Assembly: GCA_947087645.1 (NCBI GenBank)
Contig: CAMUDN010000009.1
Span: 1 to 64,000, forward strand
Length of the DNA stretch: 64,000 nt
Reading direction: 5' to 3'
Origin: an uncultured Bulleidia sp.
Lineage (GTDB): Bacteria; Bacillota_I; Bacilli_A; Erysipelotrichales; Erysipelotrichaceae
Positions within the stretch are counted from its first letter, which is position 1; each line of letters starts with the position of its first letter. The notes beneath the pieces were generated by a model that worked only from the letters and a program-made list of their open reading frames with translations, searched no databases and was not told the origin of the DNA. Below, in pieces: positions 17,954-26,360 of the stretch. The position numbers and the translations under genes were made by a program.

Positions 17954-19467
17954 TGAATAAAGAAATACATCGTTTAAAAAAGAAGAGAAAAATTTCTAGT
18001 CGTATTTTATGGATTATATGCTTATTATCAACAATTGTTTTTAGTTTTACTTTTTATAATTTACCAATGTTTCCAAAACGTTGGATTTTTATGGGCATAT
18101 CTTTAACATTTTTAATGTTGATATTTCTTTTAATTATTACCTGTAAACTAAAACCATATAATATTATCAGCAAGTCATTAAATTTATTATTTGCCTTATC
18201 ACTTTTAATAACGTCTATTGCCTTACCTTATGTTACTGATAAAGTAGCAGCTATTTTTGATCATGTGGTAGCTAATACAGTAAGAATTAATGTTTATGTT
18301 TTGAAAGATAGTTATAAACAAGAACATGCTTTAAAACAAACGGATTTTAAGCAAACAACAGCTTTTAAAGATTGGCAAAAAGCGAGATTTGGTGGTTTAA
18401 GTTATTTGGATAAAGAAAATCAAGATTATGGTTTTACATCTTTGAATAAACAATTAAAAACAAATGTTGAGCGGGTTAATTATGCGACGATAGATAAATC
18501 TATTAGAGCTTTATATGATGGCGATATCGATGCTTTGGTAATGAGTGAGCCATATGTGCAGTTGTTATCCGAAAGTGCAGAAAACGCTCATTTTAAAGAT
18601 GATACTTATATCGTCGCATCTTATATTCATGAATTAGCAGCTATTAAAACAAGTAAGACTAATGTAGTTAATCAGCCTTTTGCTCTTTTTGTGGCAGGAA
18701 ATGATCAACCAGGTTCATTATCATTATTTGGACGGACAGATGTCGATATGATAATGGTGATAAATCCTAAGCAACAACAAGTTTTGATGCTTAATTTACC
18801 ACGTGATAGTTATGTATCTAATCCTGCATATGCTGATAAAAAAGATAAATTAACACATTTAGGAATGAGTGGTTTAAATGTAACCATGAAGTCTTTATCA
18901 AAACTATTAGATATTAACATTGATCATTATGCTTTAGTTAACTTTACTACTTTTATGCAAATAATTACGGTTTTAAAGGGTGTAGATATTGAAAATCCAT
19001 ATGCTTTTAAAGCATTAGATGGTCGTTTTTTCAAAAAAGGTATGATTCATTTAGATGCTGATGAAGCTTTAATGTATGTACGTGAAAGAAAGAGTCTTAA
19101 AAACGGTGATTTTGATCGTAATATGCATCAACAATTAGTAATGAAAGCTATTATTAAAAAATTGACTTCATTACATGGTATATTGCATTTTAATAATCTT
19201 TTAGATACTTTAAAAAATTCTTTTTTAACTAATTTAAAAGTTCAAGATATATATGCACTTATGGCTAAACAATTGGATAAAGGTGGTAATTGGGATATTA
19301 TTAATTATCATTTAACAGGGGAATCAGTTTTGCGCAAAACAGCAAGTTTTCCGCAACAAAAATTGGCAGTTGTACTCTTAAATAAGAAGCAACTATCTTT
19401 TATTAAAGATGAATTGCAGAAGATTTTTAATGGTGATAGAATCGAACAGGAACAATTGTCTGATTAG
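17953..19467 (+). CDS. LCP-family (LytR-CpsA-Psr) wall polymer ligase
   Basis: A 504-aa membrane protein with three N-terminal transmembrane segments (about 16-100), an extracellular accessory domain resembling a binding-protein fold (about 130-245), and an LCP catalytic domain (about 255-420). LCP signatures include GRTDVDMIMVINP, MLNLPRDSYVS and YVRERKSLKNGDFDRNMHQQ with the conserved Arg/Asp residues. LCP enzymes transfer lipid-linked polysaccharides or teichoic acids to peptidoglycan. Together with the rhamnose and Dlt-like genes it suggests wall-glycopolymer attachment. Confidence 0.9.
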   Translation: MNKEIHRLKKKRKISSRILWIICLLSTIVFSFTFYNLPMFPKRWIFMGISLTFLMLIFLLIITCKLKPYNIISKSLNLLFALSLLITSIALPYVTDKVAAIFDHVVANTVRINVYVLKDSYKQEHALKQTDFKQTTAFKDWQKARFGGLSYLDKENQDYGFTSLNKQLKTNVERVNYATIDKSIRALYDGDIDALVMSEPYVQLLSESAENAHFKDDTYIVASYIHELAAIKTSKTNVVNQPFALFVAGNDQPGSLSLFGRTDVDMIMVINPKQQQVLMLNLPRDSYVSNPAYADKKDKLTHLGMSGLNVTMKSLSKLLDINIDHYALVNFTTFMQIITVLKGVDIENPYAFKALDGRFFKKGMIHLDADEALMYVRERKSLKNGDFDRNMHQQLVMKAIIKKLTSLHGILHFNNLLDTLKNSFLTNLKVQDIYALMAKQLDKGGNWDIINYHLTGESVLRKTASFPQQKLAVVLLNKKQLSFIKDELQKIFNGDRIEQEQLSD

Positions 19468-19478
19468 GAGGTTATATA

Positions 19479-20144
19479 ATGTTAAAGATAAATGAATTTT
19501 TTGATCTACAACATACTTTAGCACGTGATTATTTACAAAAGTTTGCTACTCCTTGGTTAGCACTATCGGGTATTAAACAGTTAATTTTAGATTTAGGTCC
19601 ACAGTTATCAAATGAATATAAAGAAATTAAGCCTCATGTTTGGGTTCATGAAAGTGCATTGATTTTTCCTTCTGCTTATCTAGGTGATCCATGTATTATT
19701 GGTCCGCATACAGAAGTTAGGCAAGGTGCTTTTATTCGTGGCTCAGCGTTAGTAGGTGCTGATTGTGTTATTGGCAATTCAGTAGAGTTAAAAAATGTTA
19801 TTTTATTTGATCATGTACAAGTTCCTCATTATAACTATGTAGGTGATTCTATATTAGGTTATTATAGTCATATGGGAGCTGGTTCTATAACATCAAATAT
19901 GAAATCAGATCATAGTTTGGTATGGATCAAAGAAAAAGATAAAAAGATTGCAACTGGGCTTAAGAAAATGGGTGCTATTGTTGGTGATCATGTAGAAGTT
20001 GGTTGTAATTCAGTGCTTAATCCGGGAACAGTTATTGAACCATTTGTACGTGTTTATCCATTAACATCTGTTCGGGGATATATTCCCCAAAAAACGATTG
20101 TGAAAAAAGCAGATTGTTTAGTTGCTATCCATGAAGAAAATTAA
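19479..20144 (+). CDS. Left-handed beta-helix (hexapeptide) protein, GlmU-like without the uridylyltransferase domain
   Basis: A 221-aa protein made mostly of hexapeptide repeats: KPHVWVHESALIFPSAYLG, GPHTEVRQGAFIRGSALVG and VEVGCNSVLNPGTVI. MGAGSITSNMKSDHS resembles the GAGTI...Y/D active loop of GlmU-type acetyltransferases. Stand-alone proteins of this type are often annotated as UDP-GlcNAc pyrophosphorylase-related. Acetyl or acyl transfer to a sugar is plausible but unproven. It closes the envelope block; the terminator begins at its stop codon. Confidence 0.7.
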   Translation: MLKINEFFDLQHTLARDYLQKFATPWLALSGIKQLILDLGPQLSNEYKEIKPHVWVHESALIFPSAYLGDPCIIGPHTEVRQGAFIRGSALVGADCVIGNSVELKNVILFDHVQVPHYNYVGDSILGYYSHMGAGSITSNMKSDHSLVWIKEKDKKIATGLKKMGAIVGDHVEVGCNSVLNPGTVIEPFVRVYPLTSVRGYIPQKTIVKKADCLVAIHEEN

Positions 20145-20175
20145 AGTGATGAATATTTATTATATTCATCACTTT
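20143..20175 (+). terminator. Terminator after the envelope block
   Basis: 13-bp perfect stem AAAGTGATGAATA / TATTCATCACTTT with a 7-nt loop and trailing Ts, overlapping the stop codon of the preceding gene. Confidence 0.85.
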
Positions 20176-20219
20176 TAAAAGCATAGTTTATAATGATGAG
20201 ATTTATGGAGGTTTGATTA

Positions 20220-20816
20220 ATGCAGATTTTAGAAAAAGAAGATATTGCAAAATTAGTTACATATTTACGTCAAGATGAAGTAGTGGCTGTACCAACGGAT
20301 ACAGTATTTGGTGTTTGTGCAAGATATGATCATCAAAAAGCACAAGAAAATTTACGTAATCTAAAAAAGAGACCACAGACAAAAGCATTTCCACTTATGT
20401 GTGCCGATTTAGCACAAGTGAAAACAATATGTGAAATTTCAAAAGTGGAAGAAAATGTAATTAAGAAACTAATGCCAGGACCATTGACGCTTATTTTAAA
20501 AAAGAAATTATCTTTGCCTTATTTTGTTAATGGGGGAATGGAGACAGTTGCCATTCGCTTAGCAACGGATGATAATTTAAAACTAATTATTCAACAATTA
20601 GGCTGTCCAATTTATATGACAAGTGCTAATTTATCAGGTGAACCTTCAGCATTAAGTGTTGAAGATGTAAAAAAGGCAGTACCTAATGTAAAAGCTATCC
20701 TAAATGGTAAAGTTGCTTTTGCAAAAGCAAGTACAATTGCCGAATATCAGGATCAACAGTGGCAAATTTTGCGTAACGGGCCAATTACTTTAAATGATTT
20801 AGAAAAGAATAATTAA
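20220..20816 (+). CDS. L-threonylcarbamoyladenylate synthase (Sua5/YrdC family)
   Basis: Makes threonylcarbamoyl-AMP from Thr, bicarbonate and ATP for the t6A37 modification of ANN-decoding tRNAs. The YrdC fold is recognised from VAVPTDTVFGVCAR, LKKRPQTKAFPLM, MPGPLTLILKKK, VAIRLATDD and MTSANLSGEPSA. At 198 aa it is the short form without the extra Sua5 C-terminal domain. It has its own SD (GGAGG), and a TATAAT lies about 25 bp upstream. Confidence 0.93.
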   Translation: MQILEKEDIAKLVTYLRQDEVVAVPTDTVFGVCARYDHQKAQENLRNLKKRPQTKAFPLMCADLAQVKTICEISKVEENVIKKLMPGPLTLILKKKLSLPYFVNGGMETVAIRLATDDNLKLIIQQLGCPIYMTSANLSGEPSALSVEDVKKAVPNVKAILNGKVAFAKASTIAEYQDQQWQILRNGPITLNDLEKNN

Positions 20817-20822
20817 TAAATA

Positions 20823-20882
20823 GATAAAAGTCTTCTTTTTAAAATGGTATTAAATATACTACCAAGAAAGAAGACTTTTATC
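20823..20882. terminator. Bidirectional terminator between convergent genes
   Basis: 16-bp inverted repeat GATAAAAGTCTTCTTT / AAAGAAGACTTTTATC with an inner GGTA/TACC stem. It lies between the ends of the Sua5 gene (+) and the gene at 20901-21770 (-), so it can serve both. Confidence 0.75.
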
Positions 20883-20900
20883 TTTATATGATATATTTCC

Positions 20901-21770
20901 TTAAAATAGACTATTTAGTGGTTGATAAGTAGTTGTTATTATTTTTGCTTGTTGTTTAAAAAAAGAACTTTTTAAAGCATATTGGATAGCTTCGTATAGT
21001 TGTTTTTTATTACATTCAGCATGGTTAAGATAAATACCTTTTTGATAAGTACAATATCCATAACGAGGTAGTATGATTTGCGGAATGCCGGCTTGCAAAC
21101 AGCAATTATATAAGTAGATATTTTCTTGATGGATTATTAGTTCTGGTTTTTGATGCAATAGTTGTCCTTTAGTAATATATTTGAAAGAAGTTAAAGAGTT
21201 TCTGATAAGTTTATCAAAGCTTGTGCCTTTTTCTACGATAATGGTATCAGCCGATGTTAAGATATCAGCATCGATTATTTTGATTTGTGATGATAGGGAA
21301 AATGGCGTTGCATACTTTTGTAAATCATTATAATTAATAATTTGGCGACAATCATTTTCTTTTAGAAGTTTATTAAAAGCATGGAATAAGTTATTTTCAC
21401 TTTTAATTTGTAGACTTTTTTCAGCTAAGTAATAATGTTTTAAATGATATTTTTGGGCAGCTATAAATGCACTAAAACGACCTAAACTAATTAATATATC
21501 AGGTTGATAATCTTGTATGGCTTTTTCCATTGATAGTAAGTCTTTCTTTAAATATTTATAATTAAGTTCACCTTTTTTAGCATATGTTCCTAAATAGCTT
21601 TGAACATTAAAAAAAATTTTTTGATGTGGTCTTGGTGCATAATATATATTTTTAGTTATAAAATTATTTTTAGCCATAATAATAGCTTGTTGAGCATGTA
21701 TATGTAGGTGTAAATATTTATATAATGTTAAATAGTCATCTTGCTGACGAACTAACCAAAGTATTTTCAT
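20901..21770 (-). CDS. Unrecognised protein, possibly a GT-B-like glycosyltransferase
   Basis: A 289-aa protein that cannot be firmly assigned. It has no signal peptide. The first half contains YQPDILISLGRFSAFIAA, similar in style to the N-domain of GT-B transferases. The end has CCLQAGIPQIILPRYGYC followed by LNHAECNKKQLYEAIQYALK, which resembles the acceptor/donor-closing part of UGT-like enzymes. A central EKGTSFDKLIRNSL is unusual. It stands alone, convergent with the Sua5 gene, and its upstream side is occupied by the IS200/IS605 element, which may have separated it from its original promoter region. Confidence 0.35.
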   Translation of the reverse strand: MKILWLVRQQDDYLTLYKYLHLHIHAQQAIIMAKNNFITKNIYYAPRPHQKIFFNVQSYLGTYAKKGELNYKYLKKDLLSMEKAIQDYQPDILISLGRFSAFIAAQKYHLKHYYLAEKSLQIKSENNLFHAFNKLLKENDCRQIINYNDLQKYATPFSLSSQIKIIDADILTSADTIIVEKGTSFDKLIRNSLTSFKYITKGQLLHQKPELIIHQENIYLYNCCLQAGIPQIILPRYGYCTYQKGIYLNHAECNKKQLYEAIQYALKSSFFKQQAKIITTTYQPLNSLF

Positions 21771-21803
21771 AAATTAAATCCTTTCGTTTGCCATAGGCGG
21801 AAA

Positions 21804-21825
21804 CCCACTACCTGCAGGTGGTGGG
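21804..21825. repeat. Left-end hairpin of the IS200/IS605 element
   Basis: 9-bp stem CCCACTACC / GGTGGTGGG (one wobble pair) with a TGCA loop. It mirrors the right-end hairpin in sequence and size, as expected for TnpA recognition structures. Confidence 0.8.
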
Positions 21826-21849
21826 AGGAGCCTTGTGAATCTTTAGCCA

Positions 21850-22254
21850 TTAACCCTGACTTTCAATATACTTTTGTATAGTCGCTGACGATACTTCTCT
21901 AAGACTGCAAGCAAAGTATCCGTCTGACCAAAATATCCTTTTCTTTCAATACTGTTTAGACAGAAACGAACCATATTTTTGCCATAGGTAATATGTTGTT
22001 TCTTGTTTTACAATCTTAACAATGTCGCAAGCCCTATTAGTCGTATCATAACTTATTAAGAAATGCATGTGGTCTTTGTCTGCTTCCATAGCGATTATTT
22101 CGTAGCCACGAGTATTGGTTATATCAAAAATCTTTTGCTTAACATCGTCAGCAATAGAACCTTTTAGTAGTTTCTTACGATATTTAGTTACAAGAACTAT
22201 ATGTACTTTTAGACTATGTTTTCATCTGTTATGACGATTATATCTATTGTCCAT
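21850..22254 (-). pseudogene. tnpA: Broken tnpA (IS200-type Y1 transposase)
   Basis: Reading the minus strand from ATG 22252-22254 gives a 134-codon IS200 transposase in one frame with two internal TGA stops, at codons 11 and 103. Recognisable parts are KVHIVLVTKYRKKLL, the HUH motif in DKDHMHFLISYD, FWSDGYFACS, and the catalytic Tyr in IQKYIESQG. All catalytic residues are present and there is no frameshift, so inactivation is recent or very limited. The second stop stands where Trp (TGG) is typical of the family. The element probably depends on a TnpA supplied in trans. Confidence 0.85.
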
Positions 22255-22330
22255 AGCCTACCTCTGATAATTATTGACTTTCACTAACTATTACTATATC
22301 TAGTGAAATATCAATTAAGGGAGCACATCT

Positions 22331-23470
22331 ATGGAACAGATGACTATAACAGCAAAAGTTCAAATAGTTGCTACTGATGCAGATAAAGTTTTGCTTGATG
22401 AAACTATGTCTGTTTATCGTGATGCCTGTAATTATGTTTCAGACTATGTATTTCAAACTCATGATTTAAAGCAGTTTTCACTGAATAAAGTTTTGTATTC
22501 TACTCTAAGAGAAAAATTTGGTCTGAAATCGCAAATGGCTCAGTCCGTTTTGAAAACAGTCATCGCAAGATATAGAACTATTCTCGAAAATCAAAATAAA
22601 TGGATACGACCAACCTTCAAGAAACCTCATTATGATTTAGTTTGGAACAGAGATTATTCTTTAACGCAAAACTGTTTTTCTGTGAATACACTGAATGGTC
22701 GTGTTAAACTGCCATATTTCGCTGAAGGTATGTCTAAATATTTTGACCACACAATCTATAGATTTGGTACAGCCAAGTTCACAAACAAACATGGTAAATA
22801 TTATCTTCACATACCAGTAACTTATGATGCCGAAGAAAGTAATATTTCTGACATTTGTAATGTCGTAGGCATTGATAGAGGGATTAACTTCGTTGTTGCA
22901 ACCTATGACAGTTATCACAAGTCTGGATTTGTTAGTGGAAAAGCTATAAAGCAGAAACGTGCTAACTATTCCAAACTTCGTAAAAAACTCCAAATGCGAC
23001 AAACTCCATCTTCAAGGCAAAGATTAAAAGCTATCGGTCATCGAGAAAACCGTTGGATGCAAGATGTGAACCATTGTGTATCAAAGGCACTTGTTGAGAA
23101 TAACCCGAAGCATACACTCTTTGTATTAGAAGATTTGTCGGGTATTCGTAATGCTACAGAGCGTGTCAAAACAAAAGACCGTTATGTTTCTGTGTCGTGG
23201 TCGTTCTATGATTTGGAACAGAAACTAATTTACAAGGCAAAGCAGAATCAATCTTCTGTAATTAAGGTGGACCCTCGTTATACGAGTCAATGTTGTCCTA
23301 TTTGTGGGCATACGGAAAAGTCTAACCGTAACAAGAAAATACATTTGTTTACTTGTAAAAACTGTGGCTATCAGTCCAATGATGACCGTATTGGAGCTAT
23401 GAATCTGTATCGTATGGGAATAAACTATCTTTCTGATAGCCAAGTACCTGATACGGTTGCAACAGAGTAA
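22331..23470 (+). CDS. tnpB: TnpB RNA-guided nuclease of the IS200/IS605 element
   Basis: A 379-aa TnpB of full length. The RuvC catalytic residues are visible: D182 in VGIDRGINFVVA, E267 in LFVLEDLSG, and Asp in NDDRIGAMNL (351/352). The zinc finger CPICGH…CKNCGY lies between the last two. TnpB proteins are the ancestors of Cas12 and cut DNA next to a target-adjacent motif using an RNA from the element's right end. The gene appears intact although tnpA is broken. An SD-like GGGAG precedes the ATG. Confidence 0.93.
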   Translation: MEQMTITAKVQIVATDADKVLLDETMSVYRDACNYVSDYVFQTHDLKQFSLNKVLYSTLREKFGLKSQMAQSVLKTVIARYRTILENQNKWIRPTFKKPHYDLVWNRDYSLTQNCFSVNTLNGRVKLPYFAEGMSKYFDHTIYRFGTAKFTNKHGKYYLHIPVTYDAEESNISDICNVVGIDRGINFVVATYDSYHKSGFVSGKAIKQKRANYSKLRKKLQMRQTPSSRQRLKAIGHRENRWMQDVNHCVSKALVENNPKHTLFVLEDLSGIRNATERVKTKDRYVSVSWSFYDLEQKLIYKAKQNQSSVIKVDPRYTSQCCPICGHTEKSNRNKKIHLFTCKNCGYQSNDDRIGAMNLYRMGINYLSDSQVPDTVATE

Positions 23471-23620
23471 ACTTTGTTGCAAAGGGTGCTGTCAACCACC
23501 CTGCGATGTAACGCCACTTTAGATAGCGATATCTATTGGGGTTAAAGGTCGGAGGCGTAAGCTGTTAGTACGACTGGGCAGTTACAAGCCCATGACCTTT
23601 AGGTCGTGGGTAGTTGATAT
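23471..23620 (+). ncRNA. Candidate omega-RNA / right end of the IS605 element
   Basis: The 150 nt after the tnpB stop are non-coding and GC-richer than the flanks, with several short inverted repeats and the terminal hairpin at 23589-23610. In this family the guide RNA derives from the tnpB 3' end plus the right end, with the guide taken from flanking DNA just past the element (here an AT-rich stretch from about 23619). The RNA is assigned by position and family knowledge; its ends are not visible. Confidence 0.55.
23589..23610. repeat. Right-end hairpin of the IS200/IS605 element
   Basis: 9-bp stem CCCATGACC / GGTCGTGGG (one wobble pair) with a TTTA loop, followed within 10 nt by the AT-rich chromosomal flank. 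Counterpart of the hairpin at 21804-21825. Confidence 0.8.
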
Positions 23621-23642
23621 TTAAAATATATCATAATTTTTA

Positions 23643-23671
23643 TTGAATATAGGCTTATTTTCGTATAAAAT
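23643..23671 (+). promoter_or_regulatory. Promoter of upp
   Basis: -35 TTGAAT (23643-23648) and -10 TAAAAT (23666-23671) with 17-bp spacing, followed by an SD (GGAGG) before the upp ATG. The right end of the IS lies about 20 bp upstream of the -35. Confidence 0.65.
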
Positions 23672-23696
23672 ATCTTGAGAAAATGGAGGAAATATC

Positions 23697-24317
23697 ATGT
23701 TAGAAGTGCTACATCATCCGCTTATTACACACAAGTTGACACAAATGCGTCAAAAGTCGACAACAACGAAAGATTTCCGTGAAAATCTAGATGAAATTGC
23801 TGAATTGATGGCATATGAAGTGTGTCGTGATTTACCAACCAAACCTGTTGAAATTGAAACACCATTAGCTAAATGTATTGGCTATGAATTATCAAAAGAA
23901 GTAGTTATTGTACCTATTTTACGAGCTGGTATTGGTTTACTAGATGGTATTCGTCGTTTAGTTCCAACAGCTAAGGTTGGTTTTATCGGTATGTATCGGG
24001 ATGAAGAAACAATGGAGCCGGTTGAATATTTTGCTAAGTTTCCAAATGACTTAGAAAATTCAATTGTTATGATTGTTGATCCAATGTTAGCAACCGGTGG
24101 TAGTGCTAATGATGCCATCAATTTAGTCAAAGCAAGAGGAGCTAAGAGTATTAAACTTGTTTGCTTAGTAGGAGCACCAGAAGGTGTACAATTATTACAA
24201 AAAGAGCATCCAGATGTGGATATATATTTAGCTGCTTTAGATGAAAAATTAAATGAGAATAGCTATATTGTGCCAGGACTTGGTGATGCTGGTGATCGGA
24301 TTTTTGGGACTAAGTAG
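23697..24317 (+). CDS. upp: Uracil phosphoribosyltransferase
   Basis: Salvages uracil to UMP with PRPP. 206 aa, the usual length. Signatures: LAKCIGYELSKEVVIVPILRAG, the PRPP loop IVDPMLATGGSA and YIVPGLGDAGDRIFGTK at the C-terminus. The stop codon directly abuts the TTG start of a DUF1146 gene, so the two are cotranscribed. Confidence 0.97.
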   Translation: MLEVLHHPLITHKLTQMRQKSTTTKDFRENLDEIAELMAYEVCRDLPTKPVEIETPLAKCIGYELSKEVVIVPILRAGIGLLDGIRRLVPTAKVGFIGMYRDEETMEPVEYFAKFPNDLENSIVMIVDPMLATGGSANDAINLVKARGAKSIKLVCLVGAPEGVQLLQKEHPDVDIYLAALDEKLNENSYIVPGLGDAGDRIFGTK

Positions 24318-24509
24318 TTGTTACATAAAATAATAGAAGCAGGCATTTATTTAATGACTTTTTGCCTGAGCTTTTATGCATTACAATCTTTACGTTTAGA
24401 GATTTTGGTTCATAAAAATCAGGTTCAAAAAGCTCAACTATTATTTGGTTTATTAGTTTTATCCTTAGCTTATTTATCAGGTTCTTTTATTCTCAAATTT
24501 TTACCTTAA
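24318..24509 (+). CDS. Small membrane protein, DUF1146 (YwzB) type
   Basis: A 63-aa protein with two transmembrane segments separated by a charged loop (VHKNQVQKAQLL), matching the short DUF1146 family found near upp and ATP-synthase genes in Firmicutes. Function unknown. The start is TTG immediately after the upp stop, with no separate SD, so translation is probably coupled. A terminator follows. Confidence 0.65.
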   Translation: MLHKIIEAGIYLMTFCLSFYALQSLRLEILVHKNQVQKAQLLFGLLVLSLAYLSGSFILKFLP

Positions 24510-24534
24510 ACTTTCCTTTATGGAAAGTTTTTTT
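24508..24534 (+). terminator. Terminator after the DUF1146 gene
   Basis: 9-bp stem AAACTTTCC / GGAAAGTTT with a 5-nt loop, followed by a T-run. It overlaps the stop codon. Confidence 0.85.
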
Positions 24535-24584
24535 AAAAGAGGGATAACTTTTTTTAAGGGAATAGAAAAGTGGAGGTTTTAAAA

Positions 24585-25115
24585 ATGATGAGTGCAAAAG
24601 AACTTTGGCATGATTATATCAGTGAAAAAAAGAAAATATATGATTTAATAGTACCTAAGCAAGCTGACAATGCTTTGATTTCAGAAGCAAATTGGATCAC
24701 GAGATCACAATATAGTTGGGGTGGCGACTTGGGTGTTCATGTACAAGTTGGAGATATTTGTTATTTAGATTTTGGTCAAAGTTATTTAAATGAAATGGGA
24801 TATCAACATTTTGGTTTAGTATTTTCAATTTTTGCTAAAAAAGCTTTAATTATTCCTATGACATCAAATGTATTTACATATGCTAAAGCATATGATCAAA
24901 GACAAAGACCAACAGGTAAAGAACATTTGATGCAAATAGGTTTAATTCCTGGTTTAGTTCGTCCATCTGTTCTTTTTTTAAATGATTTAAGATTTATTAA
25001 TACAGCAAGAGTGATTGATATTAAAGCACATATTTCACCAGCTTCATCTTTATTTAAAAAGATTGAACATGGTGTAATAAAAGTAATTTTTGGGAGTAAT
25101 AGCTTAAAATTATAG
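24585..25115 (+). CDS. PemK/MazF-like protein without a visible antitoxin
   Basis: About 176 aa. The middle resembles the MazF/PemK beta-barrel: VGDICYLDFGQSYLNEMGYQ, HFGLVFSIFAKKALIIPMTS and RPSVLFLNDLRFINTARVID. An N-terminal helical region of about 45 residues precedes it. No antitoxin-like gene is adjacent, so a housekeeping-type MazF-fold protein is as likely as a toxin. The start is ATG 24585, 8 nt after GGAGG (24572-24576); a GTG at 24570 overlaps the SD and is rejected. Confidence 0.6.
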   Translation: MMSAKELWHDYISEKKKIYDLIVPKQADNALISEANWITRSQYSWGGDLGVHVQVGDICYLDFGQSYLNEMGYQHFGLVFSIFAKKALIIPMTSNVFTYAKAYDQRQRPTGKEHLMQIGLIPGLVRPSVLFLNDLRFINTARVIDIKAHISPASSLFKKIEHGVIKVIFGSNSLKL

Positions 25116-25127
25116 TAAAATAAAAGC

Positions 25128-26360
25128 ATGGAAAAAAGAGAAGGTTGTTGGCTGGTGGCTGTTTCAACTGGTCCTGATTCAATGTATTTACTACAACAAT
25201 GCCTTTTGTTGCAAATGGATATACAAATTGCTTTTGTGAATTATCATTTTCGGGCTCAAGCGGAACAAGAAGAAGTATTTATTCGTCAATATGCACATCA
25301 ATATCATCTTCCTTTGCATGTTTTAAATGCTGAATTTAAACCGACAGGTAATTTTGAAGCAGCAGCTCGTAAATGGCGTTATGATTTTTTTGCTAAGCTT
25401 GTCTTAGCAAATAATTTAAAAGGTGTATTAGTTGCTCATCATCAAGATGATTTATTAGAAACTTATTTCATGCAAGTGGAAAAACAAATAGAGCCTAATT
25501 ATTTTGGTTTAAAGCAAGAAGTGATCATTAATGGTATGAAAGTAGTGCGACCATTACTCGATTTGCAGAAAAGAACAATCCTATCTTATTTAGATAAAAA
25601 TAAAATTCCTTATTTTATTGATCATACAAATATGCAAGATGACTATCGTCGTAACCAAATTCGTCACCATATAATTAAGAAATTAAATGATATCGAAAGA
25701 TGTCAGATCTTAGCTGAAATTAAGCATAAAAATAAATTATTGAAAATACGTAGAAATTATGTACAATCATTTATTCATGAAAATAAAATTAGGGTTATTG
25801 ATTATCGTCAATTGTTACTAATTGAGCGTTTAACAGCTTTACGTTTTTTGCTTGAAGAAGATCAGCATTATAGTCAGTCACATTTAAGGGAATTAGATAA
25901 ATTGATGATGACAAAGGATGATTTTGATTTAGAGTTAAAGGCAAAACATTTGGTAATTGATAAAAAAAATATTTTTGTTTTTTTTGTTAAGCCATATTAT
26001 TTTCAATTTAAAACAATAGTAATTGGTTTATATACTTATTTTAAAATAGAAAAAGGGCAAATAGGCGTTAATGCACTGACCGTTAAGGAAAGTGATTATC
26101 CGCTTATTATCCGACCATATAAGAGTGGTGATTTTATACAAATGTTTTTTGGTAAAAAGAAAATTTCACGTTTTTTTATTGATCGTAAAATTCCACGTTA
26201 TCAAAGGAAAGTATGGCCGATTGTGTGTAATTGTTTAGGAAAAGTTATTTTAGTACCAGGATTAGGTTGTGATATTGACCATTTTTCTATAAACCCATCT
26301 TTCAATGTGGTACAATACTTTGGTAACGAGGAGCTATTATGTGGGAAAAAGAAACAATAA
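25128..26360 (+). CDS. tilS: tRNA(Ile)-lysidine synthase
   Basis: Converts C34 of the CAU-anticodon tRNA-Ile to lysidine using ATP and lysine. The PP-loop is VAVSTGPDSMYLL (residues 10-22; SGGxDS with Thr at the second position), then VNYHFR, AAARKWRYDFF and VAHHQDDLLETYFM. The C-terminal part (IIRPYKSGDFIQM, ISRFFIDRKIPRYQR) is the TilS C-domain. 410 aa. No SD; TAAAAT (25116-25121) stands 6 nt before the ATG. It overlaps hpt by 22 bp, in the common Firmicutes order tilS-hpt-ftsH. Confidence 0.95.
   Translation: MEKREGCWLVAVSTGPDSMYLLQQCLLLQMDIQIAFVNYHFRAQAEQEEVFIRQYAHQYHLPLHVLNAEFKPTGNFEAAARKWRYDFFAKLVLANNLKGVLVAHHQDDLLETYFMQVEKQIEPNYFGLKQEVIINGMKVVRPLLDLQKRTILSYLDKNKIPYFIDHTNMQDDYRRNQIRHHIIKKLNDIERCQILAEIKHKNKLLKIRRNYVQSFIHENKIRVIDYRQLLLIERLTALRFLLEEDQHYSQSHLRELDKLMMTKDDFDLELKAKHLVIDKKNIFVFFVKPYYFQFKTIVIGLYTYFKIEKGQIGVNALTVKESDYPLIIRPYKSGDFIQMFFGKKKISRFFIDRKIPRYQRKVWPIVCNCLGKVILVPGLGCDIDHFSINPSFNVVQYFGNEELLCGKKKQ

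Larger units (their letters stand above)
21785..23620. mobile_element. IS200/IS605-family element with divergent tnpA (broken) and tnpB (intact)
   Basis: The element is bounded by subterminal imperfect hairpins of the IS200/IS605 type: 21804-21825 on the left (CCCACTACC-TGCA-GGTGGTGGG) and 23589-23610 on the right (CCCATGACC-TTTA-GGTCGTGGG). tnpA is on the minus strand at 21850-22254, and tnpB is on the plus strand at 22331-23470. Exact ends cannot be set without an empty site; single-stranded transposons of this family leave no target duplication. It sits between a minus-strand gene and the promoter of upp and is the best-defined mobile element in the window. Confidence 0.88.

Noticed and set aside
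21850..22254. TGA read as Trp in this organism, because the second tnpA stop falls on a usual Trp codon.
   Set aside because: TGA ends many genes here (for example rhuM at 1066-1068, the MarR-radical SAM gene at 38637-38639 and relB), and TGG is used for Trp throughout. Point mutation explains it.
24585..25115. A complete toxin-antitoxin module with the PemK/MazF-like gene.
   Set aside because: No antitoxin-sized gene lies on either side; the neighbours are a terminator and tilS.
25128..26360. TilS PP-loop variant STGPDS as evidence of an inactive enzyme.
   Set aside because: Thr at this position occurs in other Firmicutes TilS proteins as far as I recall, and all other motifs are intact.
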